In this document: in pieces, positions 50,625 to 58,268 of the stretch | Layout: each line of letters opens with the position of its first letter | Position numbering within the stretch: position 1 is the first letter of the stretch | Assembly (NCBI RefSeq): GCF_025506355.1 | Contig: NZ_JANZYP010000037.1 | Coordinates: forward strand, 1 to 64,000 | Length of the DNA: 64,000 nucleotides | Direction: 5' to 3' | Source: Sphaerisporangium corydalis | Lineage (GTDB): Bacteria; Actinomycetota; Actinomycetes; Streptosporangiales; Streptosporangiaceae | Made by a program: the position numbers and the translations under genes | The notes under the pieces: model-generated | Seen by the model: only the letters and a program-made list of their open reading frames with translations | Told to the model about the DNA's origin: nothing | Database searches by the model: none

Positions 50625-52124
50625 ATGAAACCGCCCACCACGCACGAGGTCTGGTTCCTCACCGGAAGCCAGGACCTCTACGGCGAGGAGACCCTGCGCC
50701 AGGTCGCCGAGCAGTCCTCGGCGATCGCCGGGGAACTGGGGGACCAGCTCCCGATCAAGGTGGTCTGGCGGCCGGTGCTGACCGACGCCGAGTCGATCCA
50801 CCGCGTCTGCCTGGAGGCCAACTCCGCGGACGACTGCGTCGGGGTCATCGCCTGGATGCACACCTTCTCGCCCGCCAAGATGTGGATCGCGGGCCTGGAC
50901 GCGCTGCGCAAGCCGCTCCTGCACCTGCACACGCAGGCCAACGTGGCCCTGCCGTGGCACTCGATCGACATGGACTTCATGAACCTGAACCAGGCCGCCC
51001 ACGGCGACCGCGAGTTCGGGTACGTCCAGTCGCGGCTCGGGGTGGCGCGCAAGACGGTCGCCGGGCACGTGAGCGACCCGTACGTGGCCGGGCGCGTCGG
51101 CGCGTGGGCCAGGGCGGCGACCGGGTACGCGGAGATGCGGTCGCTGCGGCTGGTCAGGTTCGGCGACAACATGCGCGGCGTGGCCGTCACCGAGGGCGAC
51201 AAGGTCGAGGCGCAGCGCCGGTTCGGCGTCTCGGTCAACACCTACGGGGTCAACGACCTGGTGGAGGAGGTCGGCGCGGTCGCGGAGGACGAGGTGGGCG
51301 CGCTGGTCAAGGAGTACGAGGACACCTACCAGGTGGCCGGCGAGCTGTGCGCGGCCGGCGAGCGGCACGCGTCGCTCCGGTACGCCGCGAGCGTCGAGCT
51401 CGGGCTGCGGCGCTTCCTTGAGGCGGGCAGGTACTCCGCCTTCACCACGAACTTCGAGGACCTCGGCGGGCTCAGGCAGCTTCCCGGCCTCGCGGTGCAG
51501 CGGCTGATGGCCGACGGGTACGGTTTCGGCGGCGAGGGCGACTGGAAGACCTCGATGCTGCTGCGCGCCGTGAAGGCGATGTCCGCGGGGCTGCCGGGCG
51601 GCACCTCGTTCATGGAGGACTACACCTACAACATGGAGCCCGGCAGGGAGCGCGTCCTCGGCGCGCACATGCTGGAGGTCTGCCCGTCCATCGCCGCCGG
51701 CGTGCCGTCCTGCGAGATCCACCCGCTGAGCATCGGCGGCAGGGAGGACCCGGTCCGGCTGGTCTTCGACGCCGAGCCCGGCCCCGCGGTCGTCGTGGGC
51801 CTGGCCGACATGGGCGACCGCTTCCGGCTGGTCGCCAACGAGATCGAGGTCGTGCCGCCGGACGAGCCGCTGCCCCGGCTCCCGGTGGCCCGCGCGGTCT
51901 GGAAGCCGCATCCCGACCTGCGGACCTCGACCGAGGCGTGGCTGACCGCGGGAGCGCCGCACCACACCGTGCTGTCGGCCGCCGTCGGCGTCGAGGAACT
52001 GGCCGACCTCGCCGAGATGGCCGGGGTCGAGCTGCTGGTCATCGGCGCGGGCACCACCATCGGGCAGTTCGCCAAGGAGATCCGCTGGAACCAGGCGTAC
52101 TACCGCCTGGCGCAGGGGCTCTGA
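50625..52124 (+). CDS. araA: L-arabinose isomerase
   Basis: 499 residues, the family length. The N terminus has [16 protein letters not shown]. Conserved segments [71 protein letters not shown] and [11 protein letters not shown] are intact; the Glu and His residues in the last two are metal-binding positions of the enzyme. It converts L-arabinose to L-ribulose. Start at ATG 50625; the open frame extends upstream without conservation. araB and araD are absent here, so the later steps are encoded elsewhere. Confidence 0.96.
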   Translation: MKPPTTHEVWFLTGSQDLYGEETLRQVAEQSSAIAGELGDQLPIKVVWRPVLTDAESIHRVCLEANSADDCVGVIAWMHTFSPAKMWIAGLDALRKPLLHLHTQANVALPWHSIDMDFMNLNQAAHGDREFGYVQSRLGVARKTVAGHVSDPYVAGRVGAWARAATGYAEMRSLRLVRFGDNMRGVAVTEGDKVEAQRRFGVSVNTYGVNDLVEEVGAVAEDEVGALVKEYEDTYQVAGELCAAGERHASLRYAASVELGLRRFLEAGRYSAFTTNFEDLGGLRQLPGLAVQRLMADGYGFGGEGDWKTSMLLRAVKAMSAGLPGGTSFMEDYTYNMEPGRERVLGAHMLEVCPSIAAGVPSCEIHPLSIGGREDPVRLVFDAEPGPAVVVGLADMGDRFRLVANEIEVVPPDEPLPRLPVARAVWKPHPDLRTSTEAWLTAGAPHHTVLSAAVGVEELADLAEMAGVELLVIGAGTTIGQFAKEIRWNQAYYRLAQGL

Positions 52125-52206
52125 GGCCGCGGCACAAAGCTCGTCCAGGCTCGCCTGGGCCATTCGGGGGACCCCACTCCTAACCCTTGAGACAAAGGAG
52201 AGGTCC

Positions 52207-53193
52207 ATGTTGAGAAGACTTTCGGCGGCGGTCGTCCTGATCGCCGGCCTTGCCGCCTGCGGCGGTGCCGGTGGTGGCGCCGCGGGCGGTGGTGGCGGAG
52301 GCGGCGGAGGCGGCGACACGATCACGCTGGGCTTCGCGCAGGTCGGTGCGGAGAGCGGCTGGCGTACGGCCAACACCAAGTCCATCCAGGACTCGGCCAA
52401 GGCGGCCGGCATCGACCTGAAGTTCTCCGACGCGCAGCAGAAGCAGGAGAACCAGATCAAGGCCATCCGCTCCTACATCCAGCAGAAGGTCGACGCGATC
52501 GCGTTCTCGCCGGTGGTCGAGTCCGGCTGGGACACCGTACTGAAGGAGGCCAAGGACGCGAAGATCCCGGTCCTGCTGACCGACCGGGCCGTCGACTCGC
52601 CGGACACCTCGCTGTACCGGACGTTCATCGGCTCGGACTTCGTCGTGGAGGGCACCAAGGCCGGCGAGTGGCTGGTCAAGGAGTACGAGGGCAAGTCCGA
52701 CCCGGTCAACATCGTCGAGCTCCAGGGGACGACCGGCTCCGCGCCCGCCAACGACCGTAAGAAGGGCTTCGGGGACGTCATCGCGGCCGACCCCAAGTTC
52801 AAGATCATCGCCTCGCAGACCGGGGACTTCACCCGGGCCAAGGGCAAGGAGGTCATGGAGGCCTTCCTCAAGGCCCACAAGGACATCGACGTCCTGTTCG
52901 CCCACAATGACGACATGGGACTCGGCGCGATCGAGGCCATCGAGGGCGCCGGCCTCAAGCCGGGCGTCGACATCAAGATCATCACGATCGACGCGGTCAA
53001 GGACGGCATGCAGGCCCTGGCCGACGGCAAGATCAACTTCATCGCCGAATGCAGTCCCCTCCTCGGCCCGCAACTCATGGACCTGGTCAAGAAGGTCGTG
53101 AAGGGTGAGCAGGTCCCGCAGCGGGTGCTCACCGAGGAGACCACCTTCACCCCGGAGCAGGCCAAGGCGGCCCTGCCGGAGCGCAAGTACTGA
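52207..53193 (+). CDS. Sugar ABC substrate-binding lipoprotein (YtfQ-like)
   Basis: 328 residues. The signal peptide ends LAAC followed by a glycine-rich linker with ten consecutive Gly (about residues 27-36). The fold is the type I periplasmic binding protein: TLGFAQVGAESGWRTANTKS, FSPVVESGWDTVL, LTDRAVD, ELQGTTGSAPANDRKKGF and FAHNDDMGLGAIEAIEGAG. These match YtfQ, the galactofuranose/arabinofuranose binding protein. With araA upstream, L-arabinose or an arabinose furanoside is the probable ligand. Confidence 0.92.
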   Translation: MLRRLSAAVVLIAGLAACGGAGGGAAGGGGGGGGGGDTITLGFAQVGAESGWRTANTKSIQDSAKAAGIDLKFSDAQQKQENQIKAIRSYIQQKVDAIAFSPVVESGWDTVLKEAKDAKIPVLLTDRAVDSPDTSLYRTFIGSDFVVEGTKAGEWLVKEYEGKSDPVNIVELQGTTGSAPANDRKKGFGDVIAADPKFKIIASQTGDFTRAKGKEVMEAFLKAHKDIDVLFAHNDDMGLGAIEAIEGAGLKPGVDIKIITIDAVKDGMQALADGKINFIAECSPLLGPQLMDLVKKVVKGEQVPQRVLTEETTFTPEQAKAALPERKY

Positions 53194-53250
53194 CGCGCGC
53201 GGGCGCCCCGGCACGCCCGGGGCGCCCGCCCGAGGCAAGGAGTCACAGGG

Positions 53251-54759
53251 ATGGCGGATCCTCGGCCGATCCTGACGATGACCGGGATCAGCAAGGACTT
53301 CCCGGGTGTGCGCGCGCTGGCCGACGTCGGCTTCCGGCTGTTCCCCGGCGAGGTGCACGCGCTGATGGGCGAGAACGGCGCGGGGAAGTCGACCCTGATC
53401 AAGGTCCTGACCGGCGTGTACGACGTGGACCAGGGCGAGATCGCCCTCGACGGCGAGCCCGTGCGGTTCAGCGGGCCCCTGCAGGCGCGGCAGGCCGGCG
53501 TCAGCACCGTCTACCAGGAGGTCAACCTCTGCGCGAACCTGTCGGTGGCGGAGAACATCCTCATCGGCAGGGAGCCGCGCCGCTTCGGCGCGATCCGGTG
53601 GGCCGCCCTGCGGCGCCGGGCCGCCGAGCTGCTGCGCCGGCTCCAGCTCGACATCGACGTCACCGCCCCGCTCGGCACCTGCTCCATCGCCGTGCAGCAG
53701 ATGGTCGCCATCGCGCGGGCCATCGACGTCTCGGCCAAGGTCCTCATCCTGGACGAGCCGACCTCCAGCCTGGACGCCGGAGAGGTCGGCCAGCTCTTCC
53801 AGGTGATCAAGCGGCTCAAGGACGAGGGCATCGCGATCCTGTTCGTCACCCACTTCCTTGACCAGGTGTACGAGGTGTCCGACCGCGTCACCGTGCTGCG
53901 CAACGGCCGCCTGGTCGGGGAGTACCTCACCAGGGACCTCAGCCAGATCGACCTGGTCGGCAAGATGATCGGCAAGGAGCTCCAGGTCCTGGAGCATCTC
54001 GACGAGGAACGTGCGCCCGCCGCACCGGAGCCGGTCGTGGAGGCGCGCGCGCTCGGCCGGCGCGGCGCGGTGGCGCCGTTCGACCTGACCGTGCGCCGGG
54101 GCGAGGTGGTCGGGCTGGCCGGGCTGCTCGGGTCGGGACGCACCGAGGTGGCACGCCTGCTGTTCGGCGCCGACCGCGCCGACCACGGCCGGATCCTGCT
54201 CGACGGCGTGCCCGTGTCGCTGCGCACGCCCCGCGCCGCGATGGGCCGTGGCCTCGCCTTCTGCTCGGAGAACCGGCGCACCGAAGGGCTGGTCGAGGAG
54301 CTCACGGTGCGCGAGAACATCATCCTGGCCCTCCAGGCCGTACGCGGGTGGGCGCGGCCGATCCCGCGCCGAAGACAGGAAGAGCTGGTCGGCAGGTACA
54401 TCCAGGCGCTGCGCATCACCCCGGCCGACCCCGGGCTGCCGGTGCGCGCCCTCAGCGGGGGCAACCAGCAGAAGGTCCTGCTGGCCAGGTGGCTCATCAC
54501 CGAGCCCCGGCTGCTGATCCTCGACGAGCCGACCCGGGGCATCGACGTCGGCGCCAAGGCCGAGATCCAGCGGCTGGTCGTCTCCCTGTCCAAGGACGGG
54601 ATGGGGGTGCTGTTCATCTCCGCCGAACTGGAGGAGGTGCTGCGCCTCAGCCACCGGATCGCCGTGCTGCGCGACCGCCGCATGGTGGCCCAGATGGTGA
54701 ACGAGGGCGTGGACGCCGACCGCGTCATGCGCGTCATCGCGAGCGGGGAGTCCTCATGA
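53251..54759 (+). CDS. Sugar ABC transporter ATPase, two nucleotide-binding domains (YtfR/AraG-like)
   Basis: 502 residues with two ATPase domains. Domain 1 has Walker A GENGAGKST and LILDEPTSSLDAGEV, with a degenerate signature (LGTCSIAVQQMVAIARAI); domain 2 has GLLGSGRTEVARL, the signature LSGGNQQKVLLARWL and LILDEPTRGIDVGAK. It powers import through the two permeases. The stop overlaps an ATG (ATGA) that opens a 20-codon mini-ORF in a tandem duplication. Confidence 0.93.
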   Translation: MADPRPILTMTGISKDFPGVRALADVGFRLFPGEVHALMGENGAGKSTLIKVLTGVYDVDQGEIALDGEPVRFSGPLQARQAGVSTVYQEVNLCANLSVAENILIGREPRRFGAIRWAALRRRAAELLRRLQLDIDVTAPLGTCSIAVQQMVAIARAIDVSAKVLILDEPTSSLDAGEVGQLFQVIKRLKDEGIAILFVTHFLDQVYEVSDRVTVLRNGRLVGEYLTRDLSQIDLVGKMIGKELQVLEHLDEERAPAAPEPVVEARALGRRGAVAPFDLTVRRGEVVGLAGLLGSGRTEVARLLFGADRADHGRILLDGVPVSLRTPRAAMGRGLAFCSENRRTEGLVEELTVRENIILALQAVRGWARPIPRRRQEELVGRYIQALRITPADPGLPVRALSGGNQQKVLLARWLITEPRLLILDEPTRGIDVGAKAEIQRLVVSLSKDGMGVLFISAELEEVLRLSHRIAVLRDRRMVAQMVNEGVDADRVMRVIASGESS

Positions 54760-54828
54760 GCCGGGAAACGGACGCCGGCCGTGTCACGGCGGTCATCGCG
54801 AGGAGGCGGTCCCTGTGAGCCGGGAAAC
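54711..54828. repeat. 59-bp imperfect tandem duplication
   Basis: 54711-54769 and 54770-54828 are about 78% identical by eye (46 of 59 positions), with the block TGAGCCGGGAAAC unchanged. It covers the end of the ATPase gene and the start of the permease gene. As 59 is not a multiple of three, the copied start lies in a different frame from the real one. Confidence 0.75.
54756..54818 (+). CDS. 20-codon mini-ORF between ATPase and permease
   Basis: ATG 54756 overlaps the ATPase TGA; the frame reads MSRETDAGRVTAVIARRRSL and ends in a TGA that overlaps the permease GTG at 54815 (GTGA). The first seven residues equal those of the permease (MSRETDA). It looks like a duplicated permease start that now only keeps ribosomes coupled. 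Expression is unproven. Confidence 0.4.
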   Translation: MSRETDAGRVTAVIARRRSL

Positions 54829-55945
54829 GGACGCGGTCCGCGACGAGCGGGTCGTCGCGGACGGGGAGAGCGACCTCGTGGCGCCGCGCGGCGCCGGGAG
54901 GATGCGCGGGCTGGCCCGGCACCGCCTGCTGTGGCCGGTGCTCGTGCTGGTCCTGCTCCTGCTGAGCAACCTGATCTTCACCCCCGGCTTCTTCGAGATC
55001 GAGGTGCGCCAGGGCCACCTGTACGGCAGCGTCGTCGACATCGTCCGCTTCGGCGCGCCGCTGATCCTGGTCGCCCTCGGCATGACGCTGGTCATCGCGA
55101 CCGGCGGCATCGACCTGTCCGTCGGGTCGATCGTCGCCATCTGCGGCGCCATGGCCTGCCTGCGGATCAGCGATCTCGGCGACCAGAACGAGGTCACCGG
55201 CGTCCTCGCGGCGATCGGCCTGGCGCTGGCGCTGTCGCTCGTGCTCGGCCTGTGGAACGGCGCCCTGATCGCCGGCGTCGGCGTCCAGCCGATCATCGCC
55301 ACGCTCATCCTGATGGTCGCCGGCCGAGGCCTCGCGCAACTGATCACCGGCGGGCAGATCATCACGATCAACAGCTCGCCGTACAAGCTCATCGGCGCCG
55401 GCTACTGGCTCACGCTGCCGTTCTCCATCCTGGTGGCGCTGGCCGTGACCGCGCTCGCCGTGCTGCTCACCCGGCGCACCGCGCTCGGCCTGCTCATCGA
55501 GGCCGTGGGCGGCAACGCCGAGGCCAGCAGGCTCGCGGGCATCAGGTCGCGCCGGATCATGCTGATGGCGTACGTCTTCTGCGGGTTCTGCGCGGGCGTC
55601 GCCGGCCTGATGATCAGCTCGAACGTGTCCAGCGCCGACGGCAACAACGCCGGGCTGTGGATCGAGCTGGACGCGATCCTCGCCGTCGTGATCGGCGGCA
55701 CGCCGCTGGCCGGCGGCCGGTTCTCCATCGGCGGCACCGTCATCGGCGCCCTGATCATCCAGGCGCTCTCGACCACCATCTACACCATCGGGGTGCCGCC
55801 GGAGACGACCCTGCTGTTCAAGGCGGTGGTGGTCACCGTGGTCTGCCTGGTCCAGTCGCCCGCCTTCCGCGCCCGGGTGTTCCGCCGCCGCGCGCCGCGT
55901 CCCCTCCCGGTCGCCGAGAAGCCGAAAGCCGAGGTCGCGCGATGA
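54815..55945 (+). CDS. Sugar ABC permease 1 (YtfT-like)
   Basis: 376 residues from GTG 54815, with about nine to ten helices. The RbsC-type motifs LGMTLVIATGGIDLSVGSIVA and VGGNAEASRLAGIRSRRIML are present, and the C-terminal IELDAILAVVIGGTPLAGG. A charged N-terminal tail of about 30 residues precedes the first helix. Its start overlaps the mini-ORF stop; its stop overlaps the start of permease 2 (ATGA), so expression is tightly coupled. Confidence 0.92.
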   Translation: MSRETDAVRDERVVADGESDLVAPRGAGRMRGLARHRLLWPVLVLVLLLLSNLIFTPGFFEIEVRQGHLYGSVVDIVRFGAPLILVALGMTLVIATGGIDLSVGSIVAICGAMACLRISDLGDQNEVTGVLAAIGLALALSLVLGLWNGALIAGVGVQPIIATLILMVAGRGLAQLITGGQIITINSSPYKLIGAGYWLTLPFSILVALAVTALAVLLTRRTALGLLIEAVGGNAEASRLAGIRSRRIMLMAYVFCGFCAGVAGLMISSNVSSADGNNAGLWIELDAILAVVIGGTPLAGGRFSIGGTVIGALIIQALSTTIYTIGVPPETTLLFKAVVVTVVCLVQSPAFRARVFRRRAPRPLPVAEKPKAEVAR

Positions 55946-56973
55946 GCGCCCGCAGCTCCTACCTGCCCTCGGGACGGTACGTGCCCGTGCTGGCCACGCT
56001 GGCCCTGCTCGCGGTCATGTACGGCGCGGGCGCCCTGCGGTACGAGGCGTTCGGCGACGGTCAGGTGATCCTCAACGTCTTCGTGGACAACGCGTTCCTG
56101 CTGGTCGTCGCGGTCGGCATGACGTTCGTGATCCTCACCGGCGGCATCGACCTGTCGGTGGGGTCGGTGGTGGCGCTGACGACCATGCTGTCCGCGTCCC
56201 TGCTCAAGGACCAGGCGTGGCCGCCGTACGCGGTGCTGCCACTGGTGCTGCTGCTCGGCGCGCTGCTCGGCCTCGGCATGGGGTGCGTCATCCACTACTT
56301 CGAGATCCAGCCGTTCATCGTGACGCTGGCCGGCATGTTCCTGGCCCGCGGGCTCTGTTACACGATCAGCACCGCGTCCATCCCGATCGACGACCCGTTC
56401 TGGCGGTCCATGGCGGACTCCAAGGTGCGCCTCGCGGGGTACTTCGTCTCGCCGAGCGTGCTCGTCGCGCTGGTCGTGGTGCTGGTCGCGGCGTACGTGC
56501 TGGGCTACACGCGGCTGGGCCGCAACGTGTACGCGATCGGCGGCAGCCCGGGGTCGGCGCTGCTGATGGGGCTGCCGGTGGCCCGCACCAGGATCGCGGT
56601 CTACACGATCAGCGGCTTCTGCTCGGCCCTCGGCGGGGTGCTGCTCAGCTTCTACATGCTGTCCGGCTACGGCCTGCACGCCGTGGGCATGGAGCTGGAC
56701 GCGATCGCGGCGGTCGTCATCGGCGGGACGCTGCTCACCGGGGGCTCCGGCTACCTGGTCGGCACGGTGCTCGGGGTGATGGTGCTCGGCGTCATCCAGA
56801 CGATCATCACGTTCGACGGCACCCTGAGCTCCTGGTGGACCAAGATCGTCATTGGGGTCCTGCTGTTCGTCTTCATCGTCCTGCAGCGCCTGATCGCGGC
56901 CCGGGGGACCAGGTCCGCGCCCGCCGCGCCGGAGAGCGCCCCCCTCACCCTGACGGCGCCGCCCGCGCGGTGA
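55942..56973 (+). CDS. Sugar ABC permease 2 (YjfF-like)
   Basis: 343 residues with the same RbsC-type architecture: VGMTFVILTGGIDLSVGSVVAL, AIGGSPGSALLMGLPVARTR and MELDAIAAVVIGGTLLTGGSG. With permease 1 it forms the heterodimeric channel seen in the YtfQRT-YjfF galactofuranose system. Last gene of the arabinose-type operon; the TGA lies in a strong hairpin arm. Confidence 0.93.
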   Translation: MSARSSYLPSGRYVPVLATLALLAVMYGAGALRYEAFGDGQVILNVFVDNAFLLVVAVGMTFVILTGGIDLSVGSVVALTTMLSASLLKDQAWPPYAVLPLVLLLGALLGLGMGCVIHYFEIQPFIVTLAGMFLARGLCYTISTASIPIDDPFWRSMADSKVRLAGYFVSPSVLVALVVVLVAAYVLGYTRLGRNVYAIGGSPGSALLMGLPVARTRIAVYTISGFCSALGGVLLSFYMLSGYGLHAVGMELDAIAAVVIGGTLLTGGSGYLVGTVLGVMVLGVIQTIITFDGTLSSWWTKIVIGVLLFVFIVLQRLIAARGTRSAPAAPESAPLTLTAPPAR

Positions 56974-57004
56974 CGGCCCCGGCCCGATGGCGCGCCGTCA
57001 CCGC
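56967..57004. terminator. Bidirectional terminator after the arabinose operon
   Basis: GCGGTGACGGC (56967-56977) and GCCGTCACCGC (56994-57004) are perfect 11-bp arms with a 16-nt loop. The permease 2 stop lies in the left arm; the convergent gene at 57050 ends 46 bp beyond. Confidence 0.7.
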
Positions 57005-57049
57005 CTCCGCCCCGGTCAGGTGGCGGATCGGCGCGCCAGGGACCCCGGG

Positions 57050-57553
57050 TCACTTGGAGAGGTAGAGGACCTTCCAGGTGCCCGCGTACAGGCAGTTGAG
57101 CGACGGCTTGGCGGCCTTGGCCTCGGAGCAGACCTTCAGCTCGACCTCGTAGACGTCGTGGTAGGAGAAGGAGTAGGGCTTCGCCGTGCCGTAGGAGCAG
57201 TCGGTGATGGTGCGGTGCTTGAAGGGCAGCTTGCCCGCGTGGTCGCGGTAGGTGATGCGGAAGACCGCGAGGCCGCAGCTCGACGACCTGCGGGTGAGGT
57301 CGTAGACCTTGCCGGAGATCCGCACGGTGTCGGCGGTGGGGATGACGTCGTGGTCCTCACCCCTGGCCGACAGGGAGCCGAACGTCTTGGCGCGGTGGCC
57401 GGGCGCGTAGTAGGTGCCCCAGTGGGAGGCGGACGCGGAGCTCGTGGCGGCGGCCGTGTCCGACGGGCCGGCGGCGGCCTGGGCGGCGGCGGGGACGAGC
57501 GCGACAAGGGCGGCGGTGACGGCCAGACCGGTGAGGGTGCGGGTGAGGGTCAT
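57050..57553 (-). CDS. Secreted protein with four cysteines, unknown family
   Basis: 167 residues from ATG 57553 (AAAGGA box). A signal peptide of about 31 residues ends AQAAA. The mature part begins with an Ala/Ser-rich stretch, then a domain of about 95 residues with four Cys (SSSCGL, TDCSYG, KVCSEA, LNCLYA) and many beta-type patterns (DTVRISGKVYDLTRRSSSC, KPYSFSYHDVYEVELKVC). It resembles short secreted actinomycete proteins with two disulfides. No enzymatic motif. Confidence 0.8.
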   Translation of the reverse strand: MTLTRTLTGLAVTAALVALVPAAAQAAAGPSDTAAATSSASASHWGTYYAPGHRAKTFGSLSARGEDHDVIPTADTVRISGKVYDLTRRSSSCGLAVFRITYRDHAGKLPFKHRTITDCSYGTAKPYSFSYHDVYEVELKVCSEAKAAKPSLNCLYAGTWKVLYLSK

Positions 57554-57636
57554 CGGAGCGGTCCTTTCTGGTGGTGATGACCGCAGTATGTGACGGGCCG
57601 CTTTCAACCTTCTTGAGCGTTCACTGCAAGCGGGTG

Positions 57637-58161
57637 TCAACGCTCCGTAGGCGGCGGCGCCGGGTCCGCCTGGGCCGGGCCGGCCATGGAGGTGAGGCGT
57701 GCGGTGATCGTCGCCTCGATGCTGCCGGTGAGGAAGTGATCGATCACCAGCCGGTCCTCGTGGCTGAAGTGGGCGAACGACGCCGAAAGGTGCTGGGCGA
57801 GCGGGGTGAAGAAGCGGCTCGCCAGGATGACGGCCTTCTCGTGCAGGGTGAGCTCGACCTTGCGGCGGTCGGTCGCGCTGCGGGTCCGCTCGACGTGGCC
57901 CGCCTGTTCGAGCCGGTTGAGCAGGGCCGTGGTGGCGGGGGCGCTGAGGTTGAGCGCGGCTCCGAGGGAGCCCGGGCTGAGCGGCACGCCGGCGCGGGCC
58001 GCGTCCATGATCACGACCACGGCGTTCAGGTCGGTGCGGTGCAGCCCGTTGTCGGTGGCGAACTGCTCGACGAACCGGTCCAGCTCCACGTTGAGGCGCC
58101 GCATCAAGGTCATCAGCTCGAAGGAGCTACCGGCTTCCCTGTCTGGCGGTTCTGCCGGCAC
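57637..58161 (-). CDS. MarR-family transcriptional regulator
   Basis: 174 residues from GTG 58161, chosen because AAGGAGG lies 4-5 nt upstream; a longer frame reaching ATG 58239 would run through the operator-like inverted repeat. The winged helix is LSPGSLGAALNLSAPATTALLNRLEQAGHVERTRSATDRRKVELTL, the classic MarR DNA-binding core with DRR in the wing. It is divergent from the MMPL exporter and probably represses it and itself through the repeat at 58226-58264. Confidence 0.9.
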   Translation of the reverse strand: MPAEPPDREAGSSFELMTLMRRLNVELDRFVEQFATDNGLHRTDLNAVVVIMDAARAGVPLSPGSLGAALNLSAPATTALLNRLEQAGHVERTRSATDRRKVELTLHEKAVILASRFFTPLAQHLSASFAHFSHEDRLVIDHFLTGSIEATITARLTSMAGPAQADPAPPPTER

Positions 58162-58225
58162 CCGTCGTCCTCCTTCGCCCGGCCGAGGCCGATCGTCGTG
58201 TTTGCCCCGGGCGCGGACGCACCCT

Positions 58226-58264
58226 ACTCTTTCCGCCATAAAACTATTCCATGGCAGAAAGAGT
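58226..58264. promoter_or_regulatory. 39-bp inverted repeat, candidate MarR operator
   Basis: ACTCTTTCCGCCAT (58226-58239) and ATGGCAGAAAGAGT (58251-58264) are 14-bp arms with one mismatch around an 11-bp AT-rich centre. It lies between the divergent regulator and exporter genes, next to both starts. Because of the symmetry the two longest open frames begin with the same residues (MAERV) on both strands, an artefact that misleads start prediction. Confidence 0.65.
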
Positions 58265-58268
58265 CGCT

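Noticed and set aside
52262-52318. Glycine repeat in the sugar-binding protein as a frameshift or low-complexity error
   Set aside because: It lies right after the lipobox, where flexible Gly-rich linkers are normal, and the frame continues intact.
58162-58239. N-terminal extension of the MarR protein starting MAERV
   Set aside because: It crosses the inverted repeat and lacks a ribosome-binding site; GTG 58161 has AAGGAGG at the right distance.
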